From Candidatus Gastranaerophilales bacterium (GTDB lineage Bacteria; Cyanobacteriota; Vampirovibrionia; Gastranaerophilales; Gastranaerophilaceae), in contig CALVBP010000002.1 of the NCBI GenBank assembly GCA_944325825.1, positions 38,680 through 102,679 of the forward strand: a DNA stretch of 64,000 nucleotides, in the 5' to 3' direction. The stretch's first letter is position 1; each line of letters opens with the position of its first letter. The position numbers and the translations under genes are program-made. Below, piece by piece: positions 46,328 to 56,716 of this stretch. The notes below the pieces were generated by a model, which saw only the letters and a program-made list of their open reading frames with translations, was not told the DNA's origin and searched no databases.

Positions 46328-47209
46328 TTACACACATTTTTCAAGGCAGCCCGTGTATTTTCCGGAACCCCTGATAACGACTTTTCCCTTGCAGTGCATA
46401 ATTGCATCTTCCGATATAATTCTACCCACATTATCTGCGATAATAACACCGGATTTAGTGTTTTTAACAGAAAGAATTTCCCCTTTAATATCGGCTTCGA
46501 CATCCGAATATTCAAAAGCCAGATCCGTATTTTCCATCATACAATCAATAAGCTTAAGATTTTTACAATAACAAAGCGGCTGAGTACCTATAATTTTACA
46601 GTTAATAAAAGTTAAGTTTTCACTAAACCAGCCCAAATATTCACCTTTCACTACCGAATTTTCTACCGTAATATTTTTGCTGTGCCAGAAAGCATCTTTT
46701 GTATCAAGGCTTGAATTCTTTATAGTCAAATTTTTCATATACTGAAAAGAATACTTGCCGGTCATACTTAAATTATCAATTTCAACATCCTTGGATTCAA
46801 ACAAGAAATACATGGAATCAATTGTCGAATTTGAGATTTTTACTCCTTTACACCTCCAGCCAAATTCCGGAGATACAATTTTACAGCTGTCGACAGAAAT
46901 ATTTTTACACTCACGTAAACATTTTATGCCGTTAATATCACTTTCAGTAATCACACCGTCATTAGAATACCATAGAGGCGCCCGGGCTCTGTCATCCATA
47001 AAAATATGTTCCAGCATAAACTTTTTGGCATGCCAGAGAGGATATCTCAGCGAAAACGAACAATTTTTTACATTTATATTTCTGCATTCTTTTAAAACGG
47101 ACTCGCCGTCTGCAGGACCTTCAAATCTACAATCTGATACTTCAGTATTCCTTAAATTATATAAAGAACGTTCTTCATCAAATATGCGGTTTTCAATTTT
47201 TTTTGACAT
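46328..47209 (-). CDS. DUF3737 right-handed beta-helix protein
   Basis: A 293-residue soluble protein built from short repeated strands (CRNINVKNCSF, CKNISVDSCKI, SKNITVENSVV, CKNLKLIDCMM), the ladder pattern of a right-handed beta helix. Those phrases and the N-terminal EERSLYNLRNTEVSDCRFEG are typical of DUF3737. Its function is not known; it often lies beside aldo/keto reductase and LysR genes, as it does here. Confidence 0.85.
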   Translation of the reverse strand: MSKKIENRIFDEERSLYNLRNTEVSDCRFEGPADGESVLKECRNINVKNCSFSLRYPLWHAKKFMLEHIFMDDRARAPLWYSNDGVITESDINGIKCLRECKNISVDSCKIVSPEFGWRCKGVKISNSTIDSMYFLFESKDVEIDNLSMTGKYSFQYMKNLTIKNSSLDTKDAFWHSKNITVENSVVKGEYLGWFSENLTFINCKIIGTQPLCYCKNLKLIDCMMENTDLAFEYSDVEADIKGEILSVKNTKSGVIIADNVGRIISEDAIMHCKGKVVIRGSGKYTGCLEKCV

Positions 47210-47227
47210 AAAATTGTCTCCCTTTTA

Positions 47228-48028
47228 CTAATACCAGCCAAAAAGTGTTTTATTTAAATCCAATTTTTGTATTCTGGACAAGTCATCTTCATTCAGTTCA
47301 AAATCAAAAATATCTGCATTTGTTTTTATTCTGTCAGGATGAGATGATTTGGGAATAACAGAAATTCCCGCTTGAACAAGATATCTTAGCCCTATCTGTG
47401 CAGCGGATTTTCCGTACTTAATTCCCAGAGTATTCAACACAGAATTGTTGAAAAAGTTATTTTTCCCGCAAGCAAATGGGCTCCAAGCCTGCATATGAGT
47501 GCCATTTTCCTCCAAAGTATTTTGCAAATCCTTTTGGCGATAGAAAACATGGCATTCAACTTGATTAACCGCCGGAATAATTTCGCATTTTTTTATAAAA
47601 TCCAGATAAAAATTTTTATTAAAATTAGAAACCCCTATTGACTTAATTTTACCCTCTTTGACTCCTTCTGTCATTGCTTCATATATTTCAAGAGAGGTAC
47701 TGTACGGCTCATGTATAAGTAAAAGGTCAATATAATCTACACCAAGATTCTCAAATGAACGCTCAATACCGGATTTAGCGGCAGAATATGAAGTACAAGG
47801 AGTACAGAGTTTTGTTGTAATAAATACTTCTTTCCTCGGAATTCCGCTCTTTCTTACAGCATTTCCGACTTCTTTTTCGTTACCGTACATTTGCGCAGTG
47901 TCAATGAGTCTATAGCCGTATTCCAATGCTTTAGACACACAGCCTTCGCACTCTTTACCGTGAAGAGCCCAGGTACCCAGCCCCAGAACCGGCATTGATA
48001 TTCCATTATTCAGTTTAATGTATTCCAT
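47228..48028 (-). CDS. Aldo/keto reductase
   Basis: A 266-residue NADPH-dependent oxidoreductase. The catalytic tetrad is visible: D and Y in RLIDTAQMYGNEKEVG, K in FITTKLC, and H in DLLLIHEP. Coenzyme binding is by VIPKSSHPDRIKTN near the C-terminus. The ATG at 48028 is six bases after GGAGG; a GTG at 48034 overlaps that site. Natural substrate unknown. It overlaps the end of the small upstream gene, so the two are coupled. Confidence 0.93.
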   Translation of the reverse strand: MEYIKLNNGISMPVLGLGTWALHGKECEGCVSKALEYGYRLIDTAQMYGNEKEVGNAVRKSGIPRKEVFITTKLCTPCTSYSAAKSGIERSFENLGVDYIDLLLIHEPYSTSLEIYEAMTEGVKEGKIKSIGVSNFNKNFYLDFIKKCEIIPAVNQVECHVFYRQKDLQNTLEENGTHMQAWSPFACGKNNFFNNSVLNTLGIKYGKSAAQIGLRYLVQAGISVIPKSSHPDRIKTNADIFDFELNEDDLSRIQKLDLNKTLFGWY

Positions 48029-48233
48029 ATTCACCCTCCTGTTTGAGATTAAAAATTAAGTAATCCAGACAATCCAGCTTTTTCTGGCATACATGAAGAT
48101 TTTCCAGCAATTTTGCTCTGTATCTTGTCAGCAAATTCACTTTATCAGAAGTATTATCCGTTTCAAGGAATTTTTCAATCATTTTGGAGTCACAATCTGC
48201 ATCCTTTAAATTCTGAATAATATTTTCGTACAT
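48015..48233 (-). CDS. Small helical protein upstream of the reductase
   Basis: A 72-residue helical, cysteine-containing protein (CDSKMIEKFL, HVCQKKLDCLDYLIF). Similar short proteins often precede aldo/keto reductases in gut bacteria, in an operon controlled by the divergent LysR gene; their role is unknown. GGAAGG precedes the ATG. Its 3' end overlaps the reductase start by 14 bp. Confidence 0.75.
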   Translation of the reverse strand: MYENIIQNLKDADCDSKMIEKFLETDNTSDKVNLLTRYRAKLLENLHVCQKKLDCLDYLIFNLKQEGEYGIH

Positions 48234-48311
48234 TTATTACCGCCTTCCATATTTATATTATTACCTCTTTTTTTAAAATAGCAAATACTTATATTACATA
48301 TTAATATATGC

Positions 48312-48340
48312 TTGACAGGCATAACTCAATAATGTATGCT
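48312..48340 (+). promoter_or_regulatory. Sigma-70 promoter of a leaderless gene
   Basis: TTGACA, 17-bp spacer, TATGCT, then 6 nt to the LysR ATG at 48347. No Shine-Dalgarno. Confidence 0.65.
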
Positions 48341-48346
48341 CTTTAT

Positions 48347-49231
48347 ATGGAACTCAGGGTTTTAAAATACTTTTTAACAGTCGCAAGAGAAGGCAGTATT
48401 ACAGGAGCAGCTAACTCTTTACATTTAACTCAGCCGACTCTGTCACGGCAGCTCCAGGATTTGGAAAAAGAATTGGGACAAAAATTACTTATAAGAGGAA
48501 AATACAAAGTTTCTCTTACCCCGGAAGGAATGATACTAAGAAAAAGAGCACAAGAAATTGTTGAAATGGTTGAGAAAACAGAAGCTGAATTCAGCTCACT
48601 GAAAAACACTCTTTCCGGAGATATTTATATAGGGTGCGGGGAAACCGATTCTATGAAATATATTGCACAAATTATAAAAGAGATACAAAATAATTATCCG
48701 GAAATAAAATTCCATATCCATAGCGGAAATGCTGAAGACGTAACGGAGAAACTGGACAGAGGCCTTTTAGACTTCGGCGTATTAATTCAACCGATTGACC
48801 TGTCAAAATATGACCATATTGAATTGCCGCAGAAAGATATCTGGGGCGTTGTTATGAGAAAAGACTGTCCGCTTGCAAAGAAAAAGTATGTTGAATTATC
48901 TGACTTAAAAAATCTGCCGCTGATTGCTTCACGACAAATGTCACCCAAGTTTTCATCCGAGAGCGGGTTTTTGGACTGGTTCAAGGATGATTTTGAAAAT
49001 CTAAATATAACTGCTACATATAACCTTATTTTCAATGCCGGAATAATGGTCGAAGCAGGTATAGGATATGCAATTACTCTGGATAAGCTTATTAATACCT
49101 CAGGCAACCTTTGCTTTCGTCCGCTTAAACCGAAACTTGAATCCGGACTGGATATTGTATGGAAAAAATACCAGGTCTTTTCCCCTGCCGCTAAATTATT
49201 TTTGGAAAAACTTAAGCAACATTTAAACTAA
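48347..49231 (+). CDS. LysR-family transcriptional regulator
   Basis: A 294-residue regulator. The N-terminal helix-turn-helix is canonical (FLTVAREGSITGAANSLHLT then QPTLSRQLQDLEKELG), followed by a periplasmic-binding-protein-like effector domain. It is divergent from the small-protein/aldo-keto-reductase/DUF3737/hydrolase operon and most likely controls it. The ATG at 48347 matches the family start and the promoter; the 13 codons further upstream overlap the -35 box and spacer. Confidence 0.94.
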   Translation: MELRVLKYFLTVAREGSITGAANSLHLTQPTLSRQLQDLEKELGQKLLIRGKYKVSLTPEGMILRKRAQEIVEMVEKTEAEFSSLKNTLSGDIYIGCGETDSMKYIAQIIKEIQNNYPEIKFHIHSGNAEDVTEKLDRGLLDFGVLIQPIDLSKYDHIELPQKDIWGVVMRKDCPLAKKKYVELSDLKNLPLIASRQMSPKFSSESGFLDWFKDDFENLNITATYNLIFNAGIMVEAGIGYAITLDKLINTSGNLCFRPLKPKLESGLDIVWKKYQVFSPAAKLFLEKLKQHLN

Positions 49232-50016
49232 TTTTCAATAAACAAATTCATAAATTCTATGTCATCATAATCAATATATGCCGTCTGCATCAGATTCCTG
49301 CCGGTTTTAATCGTAACTTCATTGGGCTGATTTCTTTTTATAAGATTCGGCGGTATTTTTATTCTTTGTCCGTCTCCGTTAATTTGAATTTCAGAAATTC
49401 TGTTTCCGTTAAAATATACTTCCGGGGGAGAAGCAAATGCATTGACAATTTGATTTTGCCCGATAGAGCGAGCCATTTGAGTATCAATACCTATAATTGA
49501 ACCAATTACAAGAAAAATAGGTTTGTTAAATTTAACATTTTTTATCTGAAATTTCTTTGTATAAAAAGGTCCTATGCTTGCCATTCTGAATTCGCCTGCA
49601 TTAGCAGACAAATCAGAATAGTTATTATCTCCGAGATGGTACATATTATTATCCAGAACCATTGCATCGCCGTTAGTTTTTTCAATACCTATGACGATAG
49701 GGGCAGAAACGGTCTGGTCGGTAACCGTAACAGAAAAAGGCTTATAATTCTTTTTCTCCACGGACATAATACTTGTTCCGTTAATATGGGTATCCAGTTC
49801 AAAATACCCTTCCTCATCCGTTGTGGTTGAATACCTCTCTTTAGGGAGAGTCACTCTTGCTCCGTCAATACCCGCTCCGGTCTTTTTATCTACAATTCGG
49901 CTCGAATTTCCCCTCCCCTGCGCACTTACCCCGCCCTCAAACGTTGATGCCGCATAGACCGGAGCTGAAATAATTACATATATAATAAGAATAATTAAAC
50001 TCAACAATTTTTTCAT
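49228..50016 (-). CDS. Exported carboxypeptidase-regulatory-domain protein
   Basis: A 262-residue protein with a Sec signal peptide (MKKLLSLIILIIYVIISAPV, cut near VYA-A). Residues about 35-105 form a CarboxypepD_reg-like beta sandwich (SSRIVDKKTGAGIDGARVTL, TTDEEGYFELDT). The rest is beta-rich and ends in IDYDDIEFMNLFIEN. It probably lies in the periplasm or at the outer surface. No clear function. It is convergent with the LysR gene with a 4-bp overlap. Confidence 0.75.
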   Translation of the reverse strand: MKKLLSLIILIIYVIISAPVYAASTFEGGVSAQGRGNSSRIVDKKTGAGIDGARVTLPKERYSTTTDEEGYFELDTHINGTSIMSVEKKNYKPFSVTVTDQTVSAPIVIGIEKTNGDAMVLDNNMYHLGDNNYSDLSANAGEFRMASIGPFYTKKFQIKNVKFNKPIFLVIGSIIGIDTQMARSIGQNQIVNAFASPPEVYFNGNRISEIQINGDGQRIKIPPNLIKRNQPNEVTIKTGRNLMQTAYIDYDDIEFMNLFIEN

Positions 50017-50116
50017 ACAGTAATTATTTTTCCTTTAATTATGAATAAATATCCGTCATATTTATTTTTATAAGGATATTTTTTCAAAAGTAAAAATAAT
50101 AATGTATAAGAGAAAT

Positions 50117-50155
50117 AAAAAATACCTGATTAAAATTTAATCAGGTATTTTTTAT
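50117..50155. terminator. Bidirectional terminator after tRNA-Leu
   Basis: AAAAAATACCTGATT pairs with AATCAGGTATTTTTT across a short A/T loop; it serves the leftward tRNA gene. Confidence 0.85.
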
Positions 50156-50156
50156 C

Positions 50157-50240
50157 TGCCGATGGCCGGGGTCGAACCGGCACGTAGTTGCCTACACCAG
50201 ATTTTGAGTCTGGCACGTCTACCAATTCCATCACATCGGC
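50157..50240 (-). tRNA. tRNA-Leu (CAA anticodon)
   Basis: An 84-nt class II tRNA. Acceptor GCCGATG pairs with CATCGGC; the anticodon stem CCAGA/TCTGG encloses CTCAAAA with anticodon CAA. A long variable arm follows (TGTAGGCAACTACG), and the T loop reads GGTTCGACC. CCA is not encoded. Confidence 0.95.
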
Positions 50241-50381
50241 ATATTAAATTGTCAATAAACCAATTAAATCAAAAAAGAAATAAAATTTCAAGAATTATTG
50301 TACTGTCACAAGCAAACTTAAACAGAAAAAATGTTTAATTTCTTTTTGTGCTAAACTATTTTATGTAGTAGTTTAGGGGAT

Positions 50382-50443
50382 CCGCCCTGGGGTAAATAAA
50401 TAAGCCGATAGACGTGACTAAAGGCTTGCGGGAAAATTTACCC
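50382..50443 (+). promoter_or_regulatory. Pseudoknot-like leader of thrS
   Basis: Two helices interlock: CCGC (50382-50385) with GCGG (50428-50431), and GGGTAAAT (50390-50397) with ATTTACCC (50436-50443). A third hairpin AAGCC/GGCTT (50402-50406, 50423-50427) lies inside. The Shine-Dalgarno AAAGGA (50451-50456) is eight bases downstream. It is not a T-box: no conserved AGGGTGG bulge or NCCA-binding sequence is visible. Confidence 0.55.
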
Positions 50444-50462
50444 GAATAAGAAAGGATAGAAA

Positions 50463-52238
50463 ATGGAAAAAAACAATGAAACTCTTGGAGTATTGAGACA
50501 CTCCGCATCACACATCATGGCACAAGCCGTACAAAAGCTGTTTCCTAATGCAAAGTTGGCTATAGGACCGGCTACAGATACAGGTTTTTATTATGATTTT
50601 GACCTGACTGACGGACATGCATTCACTCATGACGATTTGGAAAAAATCGAAGAAGAGATGAAAAATATCATCAAACAAAATTTAACGTTTGAAAGATATG
50701 AAATTCCTGATGTAGATGCACAAATTGCGGAATTTAAGGCCGAAGGGGAAATTTACAAAGCAGAATTGCTGGAAGAACACAGAAATGACAACCCGACCCT
50801 TTATCTCACAAAAGATAAAGACGGAAATGTATTGTTTAATGACCTCTGCGCAGGTCCTCACATTCCGAACACCTCATTTATCAAAGGAAACGCCATTAAG
50901 CTTCTGAAAGTTGCAGGCGCTTATTGGAGAGGCAACGAGAAAAACAAAATGCTTCAAAGAATATATGCAACAGCTTTCTGGAATAAAGAAGATTTACAGG
51001 ATTACTTAAACTTTCTTGAAGAAGCTGAAAAAAGAGACCACAGAAAATTAGGCACCCAGCTTGATTTATTCTCTGTAAGAGAAGAAATCGGAGCAGGTCT
51101 TGTATTGTGGCACCCTAACCTTGCTGTTGTGAGAGAAGAAATTGAAAACTACTGGAGAAGCGAGCACAGAAAAAGAGGTTATGTAATCGTGCACTCGCCT
51201 CAAATTGCCAAATCAAGGCTCTGGGAACTTTCAGGACATATTGACCACTATAAAGAAAATATGTTCTTTATTCAAAAAGATGAAGATTCTGATGACCAGT
51301 ATATTGTTAAACCGATGAACTGCCCGTTCCATATTTTAATATATCAGGCTAACAGACATTCATATCGTTCATTGCCGCTTAGAATGGCAGAATTGGGAAC
51401 GGTTTACAGAAAAGAAAAATCAGGAGCCCTCTCAGGACTTACACGTGTTCAGGGATTTACTCAGGATGATGCTCATATTTTCTGTACTCCTGAACAATTA
51501 GTCGGAGAAATCAACGAAATTATTGATTTTGTAGCTGATACTATGAAAATCTTTAACATGTCCTTTGATGTTGAACTCTCAACCAGACCGGAAAGTTTTG
51601 TCGGTGAAATAGAGAACTGGGATAGAGCAGAAGCCGGCTTAAAAGAAGCAATGGACAGACGGGGCATGAAATATGAAATCAATGAAGGAGATGGCGCATT
51701 CTACGGGCCTAAGATTGACTTCAAAGTAAAAGACGCTATCGGAAGAACATGGCAATGTGCTACAATTCAGCTTGATTTTAACCTGCCGGAACGTTTTGGT
51801 ATTAAATATCAGGATAGAGACGGTTCTATGAAGACTCCTGTAATGCTTCACAGAGTAATTTTCGGCTCTATGGAAAGATTCCACGGTATCTTAATTGAAC
51901 ATTATGCAGGAGCATTCCCGACCTGGCTTGCTCCTACGCAGGTTGCAATTGTTCCGATTTCTAATGAAAAACATATCGATTTTGCAGAACAGGTTTACAA
52001 AAAAATGCGCAATGCAGGTTTGAGAGTTAAACTTGACGACCGCTCCGAGTCTATGAACTACAAGATTCGTGAATCATTGCAAGATAAAAAGATTCCGTAT
52101 GTCTGCGTAATCGGAGATAAAGAAATTGAATCAAATTCCGTTGCCGTAAGAAAACGCGGCGTTGGACAAATCGGAACTTTCTCTGTTGATGAATTTATTT
52201 CTAATATTGAAAAGGAAATCAAAGAGAAGGCTCAATAA
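50463..52238 (+). CDS. thrS: Threonyl-tRNA synthetase without TGS domain
   Basis: A 591-residue class II synthetase. It starts directly with the editing domain (LGVLRHSASHIMAQAV with HxxxH, and LCAGPHIPNTSFIKG). The catalytic core has QIAKSRLWELSGHIDHYKEN, the zinc residues MNCPFHILIYQ and the motif 2 RVQGFTQDDAHIFC; the anticodon domain (APTQVAIVPISNEKH) ends it. About 60 N-terminal residues, the TGS domain found in E. coli ThrRS, are absent; I recall the same for many cyanobacterial ThrRS. A structured leader precedes it and a terminator follows. Confidence 0.96.
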   Translation: MEKNNETLGVLRHSASHIMAQAVQKLFPNAKLAIGPATDTGFYYDFDLTDGHAFTHDDLEKIEEEMKNIIKQNLTFERYEIPDVDAQIAEFKAEGEIYKAELLEEHRNDNPTLYLTKDKDGNVLFNDLCAGPHIPNTSFIKGNAIKLLKVAGAYWRGNEKNKMLQRIYATAFWNKEDLQDYLNFLEEAEKRDHRKLGTQLDLFSVREEIGAGLVLWHPNLAVVREEIENYWRSEHRKRGYVIVHSPQIAKSRLWELSGHIDHYKENMFFIQKDEDSDDQYIVKPMNCPFHILIYQANRHSYRSLPLRMAELGTVYRKEKSGALSGLTRVQGFTQDDAHIFCTPEQLVGEINEIIDFVADTMKIFNMSFDVELSTRPESFVGEIENWDRAEAGLKEAMDRRGMKYEINEGDGAFYGPKIDFKVKDAIGRTWQCATIQLDFNLPERFGIKYQDRDGSMKTPVMLHRVIFGSMERFHGILIEHYAGAFPTWLAPTQVAIVPISNEKHIDFAEQVYKKMRNAGLRVKLDDRSESMNYKIRESLQDKKIPYVCVIGDKEIESNSVAVRKRGVGQIGTFSVDEFISNIEKEIKEKAQ

Positions 52239-52260
52239 TTTAATTTATTCAGATTTCATT

Positions 52261-52298
52261 AAGCGGCAGAGCCATAAAATGGCTCTGCCGCTCTTTAT
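52261..52298 (+). terminator. Intrinsic terminator of thrS
   Basis: AGCGGCAGAGCCA and TGGCTCTGCCGCT form a perfect stem with a T-rich tail. Confidence 0.9.
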
Positions 52299-52308
52299 TA
52301 TATTACGT

Positions 52309-52338
52309 AGCAAAAAATTTTTTTACGGGGTTTTAACC
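52309..52338 (+). promoter_or_regulatory. Signature-gene upstream motif, copy C
   Basis: Sequence AGCAAAAAATTTTTTTACGG then GGTTTTAACC, matching copy B with one extra base in the middle; 25 nt before the ATG at 52364. Confidence 0.45.
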
Positions 52339-52363
52339 TGATATTCAATTGAAAGGTGTGTGT

Positions 52364-54592
<2,229 letters not shown>

Positions 54593-54969
54593 AATCTCTC
54601 CTAACTATAATCAATACCCCTATTAGAGCACAAAGGGGGGTAAATGTAAACCAGTAAGCTTTAATACCAACTGGTCCGCATGGTGAAAAGGGGGTAAATA
54701 TCAACTAGTAGACGGGAAGCGTGATTCGTGAGCCGTAAATCGTGAATTGATGATTGAGTAACTAAGTATCTAAGTAACACCCTCTCCTCTTAGGAGAGGG
54801 TGTTCTCAATCACTTAATCACTATTCACGAATCACTAGTCACTAATCACTAATCATGACTTTTCAAAAATCATCCTTATAGAAATATCATACAAACGGAT
54901 GAATTTTTAAAAAACAATTAAAAATCTCCTTAAATATACCGATATTACTAAAGGAAGGACGGTTAAAAA
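54593..54969. other. Repeat-rich intergenic region
   Basis: A 377-bp gap between divergent ndk and the TPR gene. It holds a large palindromic element (54719-54858) and, near 54690, GGGGGTAAAT, which recurs at 19451-19461. AAGGAAGG just before 54970 is the ribosome-binding site of the TPR gene. No other gene is seen. Confidence 0.65.
54719..54858. repeat. MITE-like element with GTGAATCG arms
   Basis: Arms of about 60 bp are imperfect inverted repeats: left GCGTGATTCGTGAGCCGTAA then ATCGTGAATTG and GATTGAGTAACTAAG; right is the approximate reverse complement (ACTATTCACGAATCACTAGT). The centre is a perfect 12-bp hairpin (AACACCCTCTCC, TCTTA, GGAGAGGGTGTT). It has no ORF. Confidence 0.65.
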
Positions 54970-56655
54970 TTGTTTAACACAATGAATACAATACGCCCTA
55001 GACCTTATCCTCAAAGGGGCACGGGCAACTATAATGCAGGCAGTGACGGTACTGACAAAGACGGTCATAATCAACAAGGACAAGACCCGAGAGAACAGAA
55101 CCATCAAGTTGTTGCACGTGGGCGTGCTGAAGATATGCAGCAAGGTCAGCAGGTACAGCAGGCACCGGTGAGACCTGCAGCTTATACTCCTGCCTCAAAC
55201 CCTTATCCTCAGAGATACCCGGTTCACACACCGCCTCCTATAAGATATAACAACATACCGGTGAGTAATCATCAGATTAATCCACAGCAATATCAAGCAG
55301 CTCAGGCCGGATATCATCAGATTCAAGAAGAACAACCGCAGCCGCAACCGGTACAGGAACGTCCTCGCCAGAGAAGCAATAAAATAAATATTGCCCAGAT
55401 TCTTAAAGATTTCAGAAATACAATAAAAGCTATAGCAACTCCGGAAGATATTGAGGAACAGGTAAACCAATATCTTATTACTGTTGAAGAACAGGTAAGA
55501 AGCCCCAAACCGCAGGTTAATCTGATTCAAAGTAATTTAAAAATAGCTGCATCATTATTAGACAGATATATTTCAGAAACTTTAAATAAAGATTCCAAGG
55601 TAGTTCAAAACTGGCTGGATGCACTTTTCTTGCAGCGAATCAACTACAGCTACGACGACAATGAAATTAACCCGAACTTCCTTGTAAAATTTCCGGACAG
55701 CGCACCGAAACAAAAACCTGAGGTTCAGCAACCGCAGGAAGAAACTCAAACAGAGTCGGAAGAAAATATTATAGCAGAAGAAATTCCGCAGGAAGGAATA
55801 ATTGAGCTTGAAGAATACACTCCTGAACTCACAGTAGAAGAGGAATTTACTCAAGCACAGCAAAAAATCGCTTCCAAGCCTAATATCACCATTGTACCAC
55901 AGGATACGAGATTAAAATCCCTGTTCATGGAAGCTAAAAAACATGCGTTTTCTAACAATCCGCAAAAGGCAATGGCTATATTTAAGGAAGCTTTTAACCG
56001 TGCAGGCGAAATTAAAGACACAGAGACTCAATCAAGAATTTGTCTTGAGGTCGGCAAAATTTATGACGATAATGATTTTGTTGTTCAGGCACTTAATAGT
56101 TATAACAAGTCATTGCAGTACACAACTGATACTAATGTTAAATCAAGAGCACATTTTTCTATGGCTCAGATTTATGATGATGTTAACCAGATTGAGCCGG
56201 CTTTAAACCATTATATGACTTCAATATCTTATGCCGGAAAATCTGATGATTTAATCGGGCAGTCTGATTCATTGACAAGAGTAGGAAATATTTTTACTGA
56301 CAAGTATGATGAAGGTGCTTTTGATTATTATGATGTAGCAAGAAAACTTGTTGAGCAGACAGCTGATGATAATATGAAAGGTTATGTACTTTCAAATACC
56401 GCAGAGGCTTGTGTTCAATTTAAGAAAAATGACAAAGCGTTAAAATACTATGCTGAAGCTGTGAAGAATTACGAAAAAACGAATTCCGCCGAAGAAATTG
56501 CACAGAATTACAAAGCTGCCGCAGAATTAATGATATCATTCAACAGTCCGAATAAAGCAAAATCTCTGCTTAAAAAAGCTATGATTAATGCTGTCAAGAC
56601 TCAGAATGAAGATTTAATCTCTGAAATTAATCTTCTGCTTGCAAGTGTTGGTTAA
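54970..56655 (+). CDS. TPR protein with Pro/Gln-rich N-terminus
   Basis: A 561-residue protein, started at a TTG about eight bases after GGAAGGACGG; an ATG 12 nt later is possible. Residues 1-135 are low-complexity, rich in Q, P, R and Y. Residues 140-205 are helical. An acidic linker follows (about 235-290), and then six or so TPR-like helical hairpins (ALNSYNKSLQYTTDTNVKSR, ALKYYAEAVKNYEKTNSAEE). Likely a scaffold for protein interactions. No signal peptide. It precedes metG by 61 nt, with a probable separate promoter for metG. Confidence 0.75.
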   Translation: MFNTMNTIRPRPYPQRGTGNYNAGSDGTDKDGHNQQGQDPREQNHQVVARGRAEDMQQGQQVQQAPVRPAAYTPASNPYPQRYPVHTPPPIRYNNIPVSNHQINPQQYQAAQAGYHQIQEEQPQPQPVQERPRQRSNKINIAQILKDFRNTIKAIATPEDIEEQVNQYLITVEEQVRSPKPQVNLIQSNLKIAASLLDRYISETLNKDSKVVQNWLDALFLQRINYSYDDNEINPNFLVKFPDSAPKQKPEVQQPQEETQTESEENIIAEEIPQEGIIELEEYTPELTVEEEFTQAQQKIASKPNITIVPQDTRLKSLFMEAKKHAFSNNPQKAMAIFKEAFNRAGEIKDTETQSRICLEVGKIYDDNDFVVQALNSYNKSLQYTTDTNVKSRAHFSMAQIYDDVNQIEPALNHYMTSISYAGKSDDLIGQSDSLTRVGNIFTDKYDEGAFDYYDVARKLVEQTADDNMKGYVLSNTAEACVQFKKNDKALKYYAEAVKNYEKTNSAEEIAQNYKAAAELMISFNSPNKAKSLLKKAMINAVKTQNEDLISEINLLLASVG

Positions 56656-56716
56656 TTATCATGGTTTGCATAAAACCTTTTATGCTATAATTTTCCATAT
56701 AGAAGAGGAAAAATAT

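Noticed and set aside
50360..50462. T-box leader for thrS
   Set aside because: No specifier loop, AGGGTGG-type T-box sequence or terminator/antiterminator pair.
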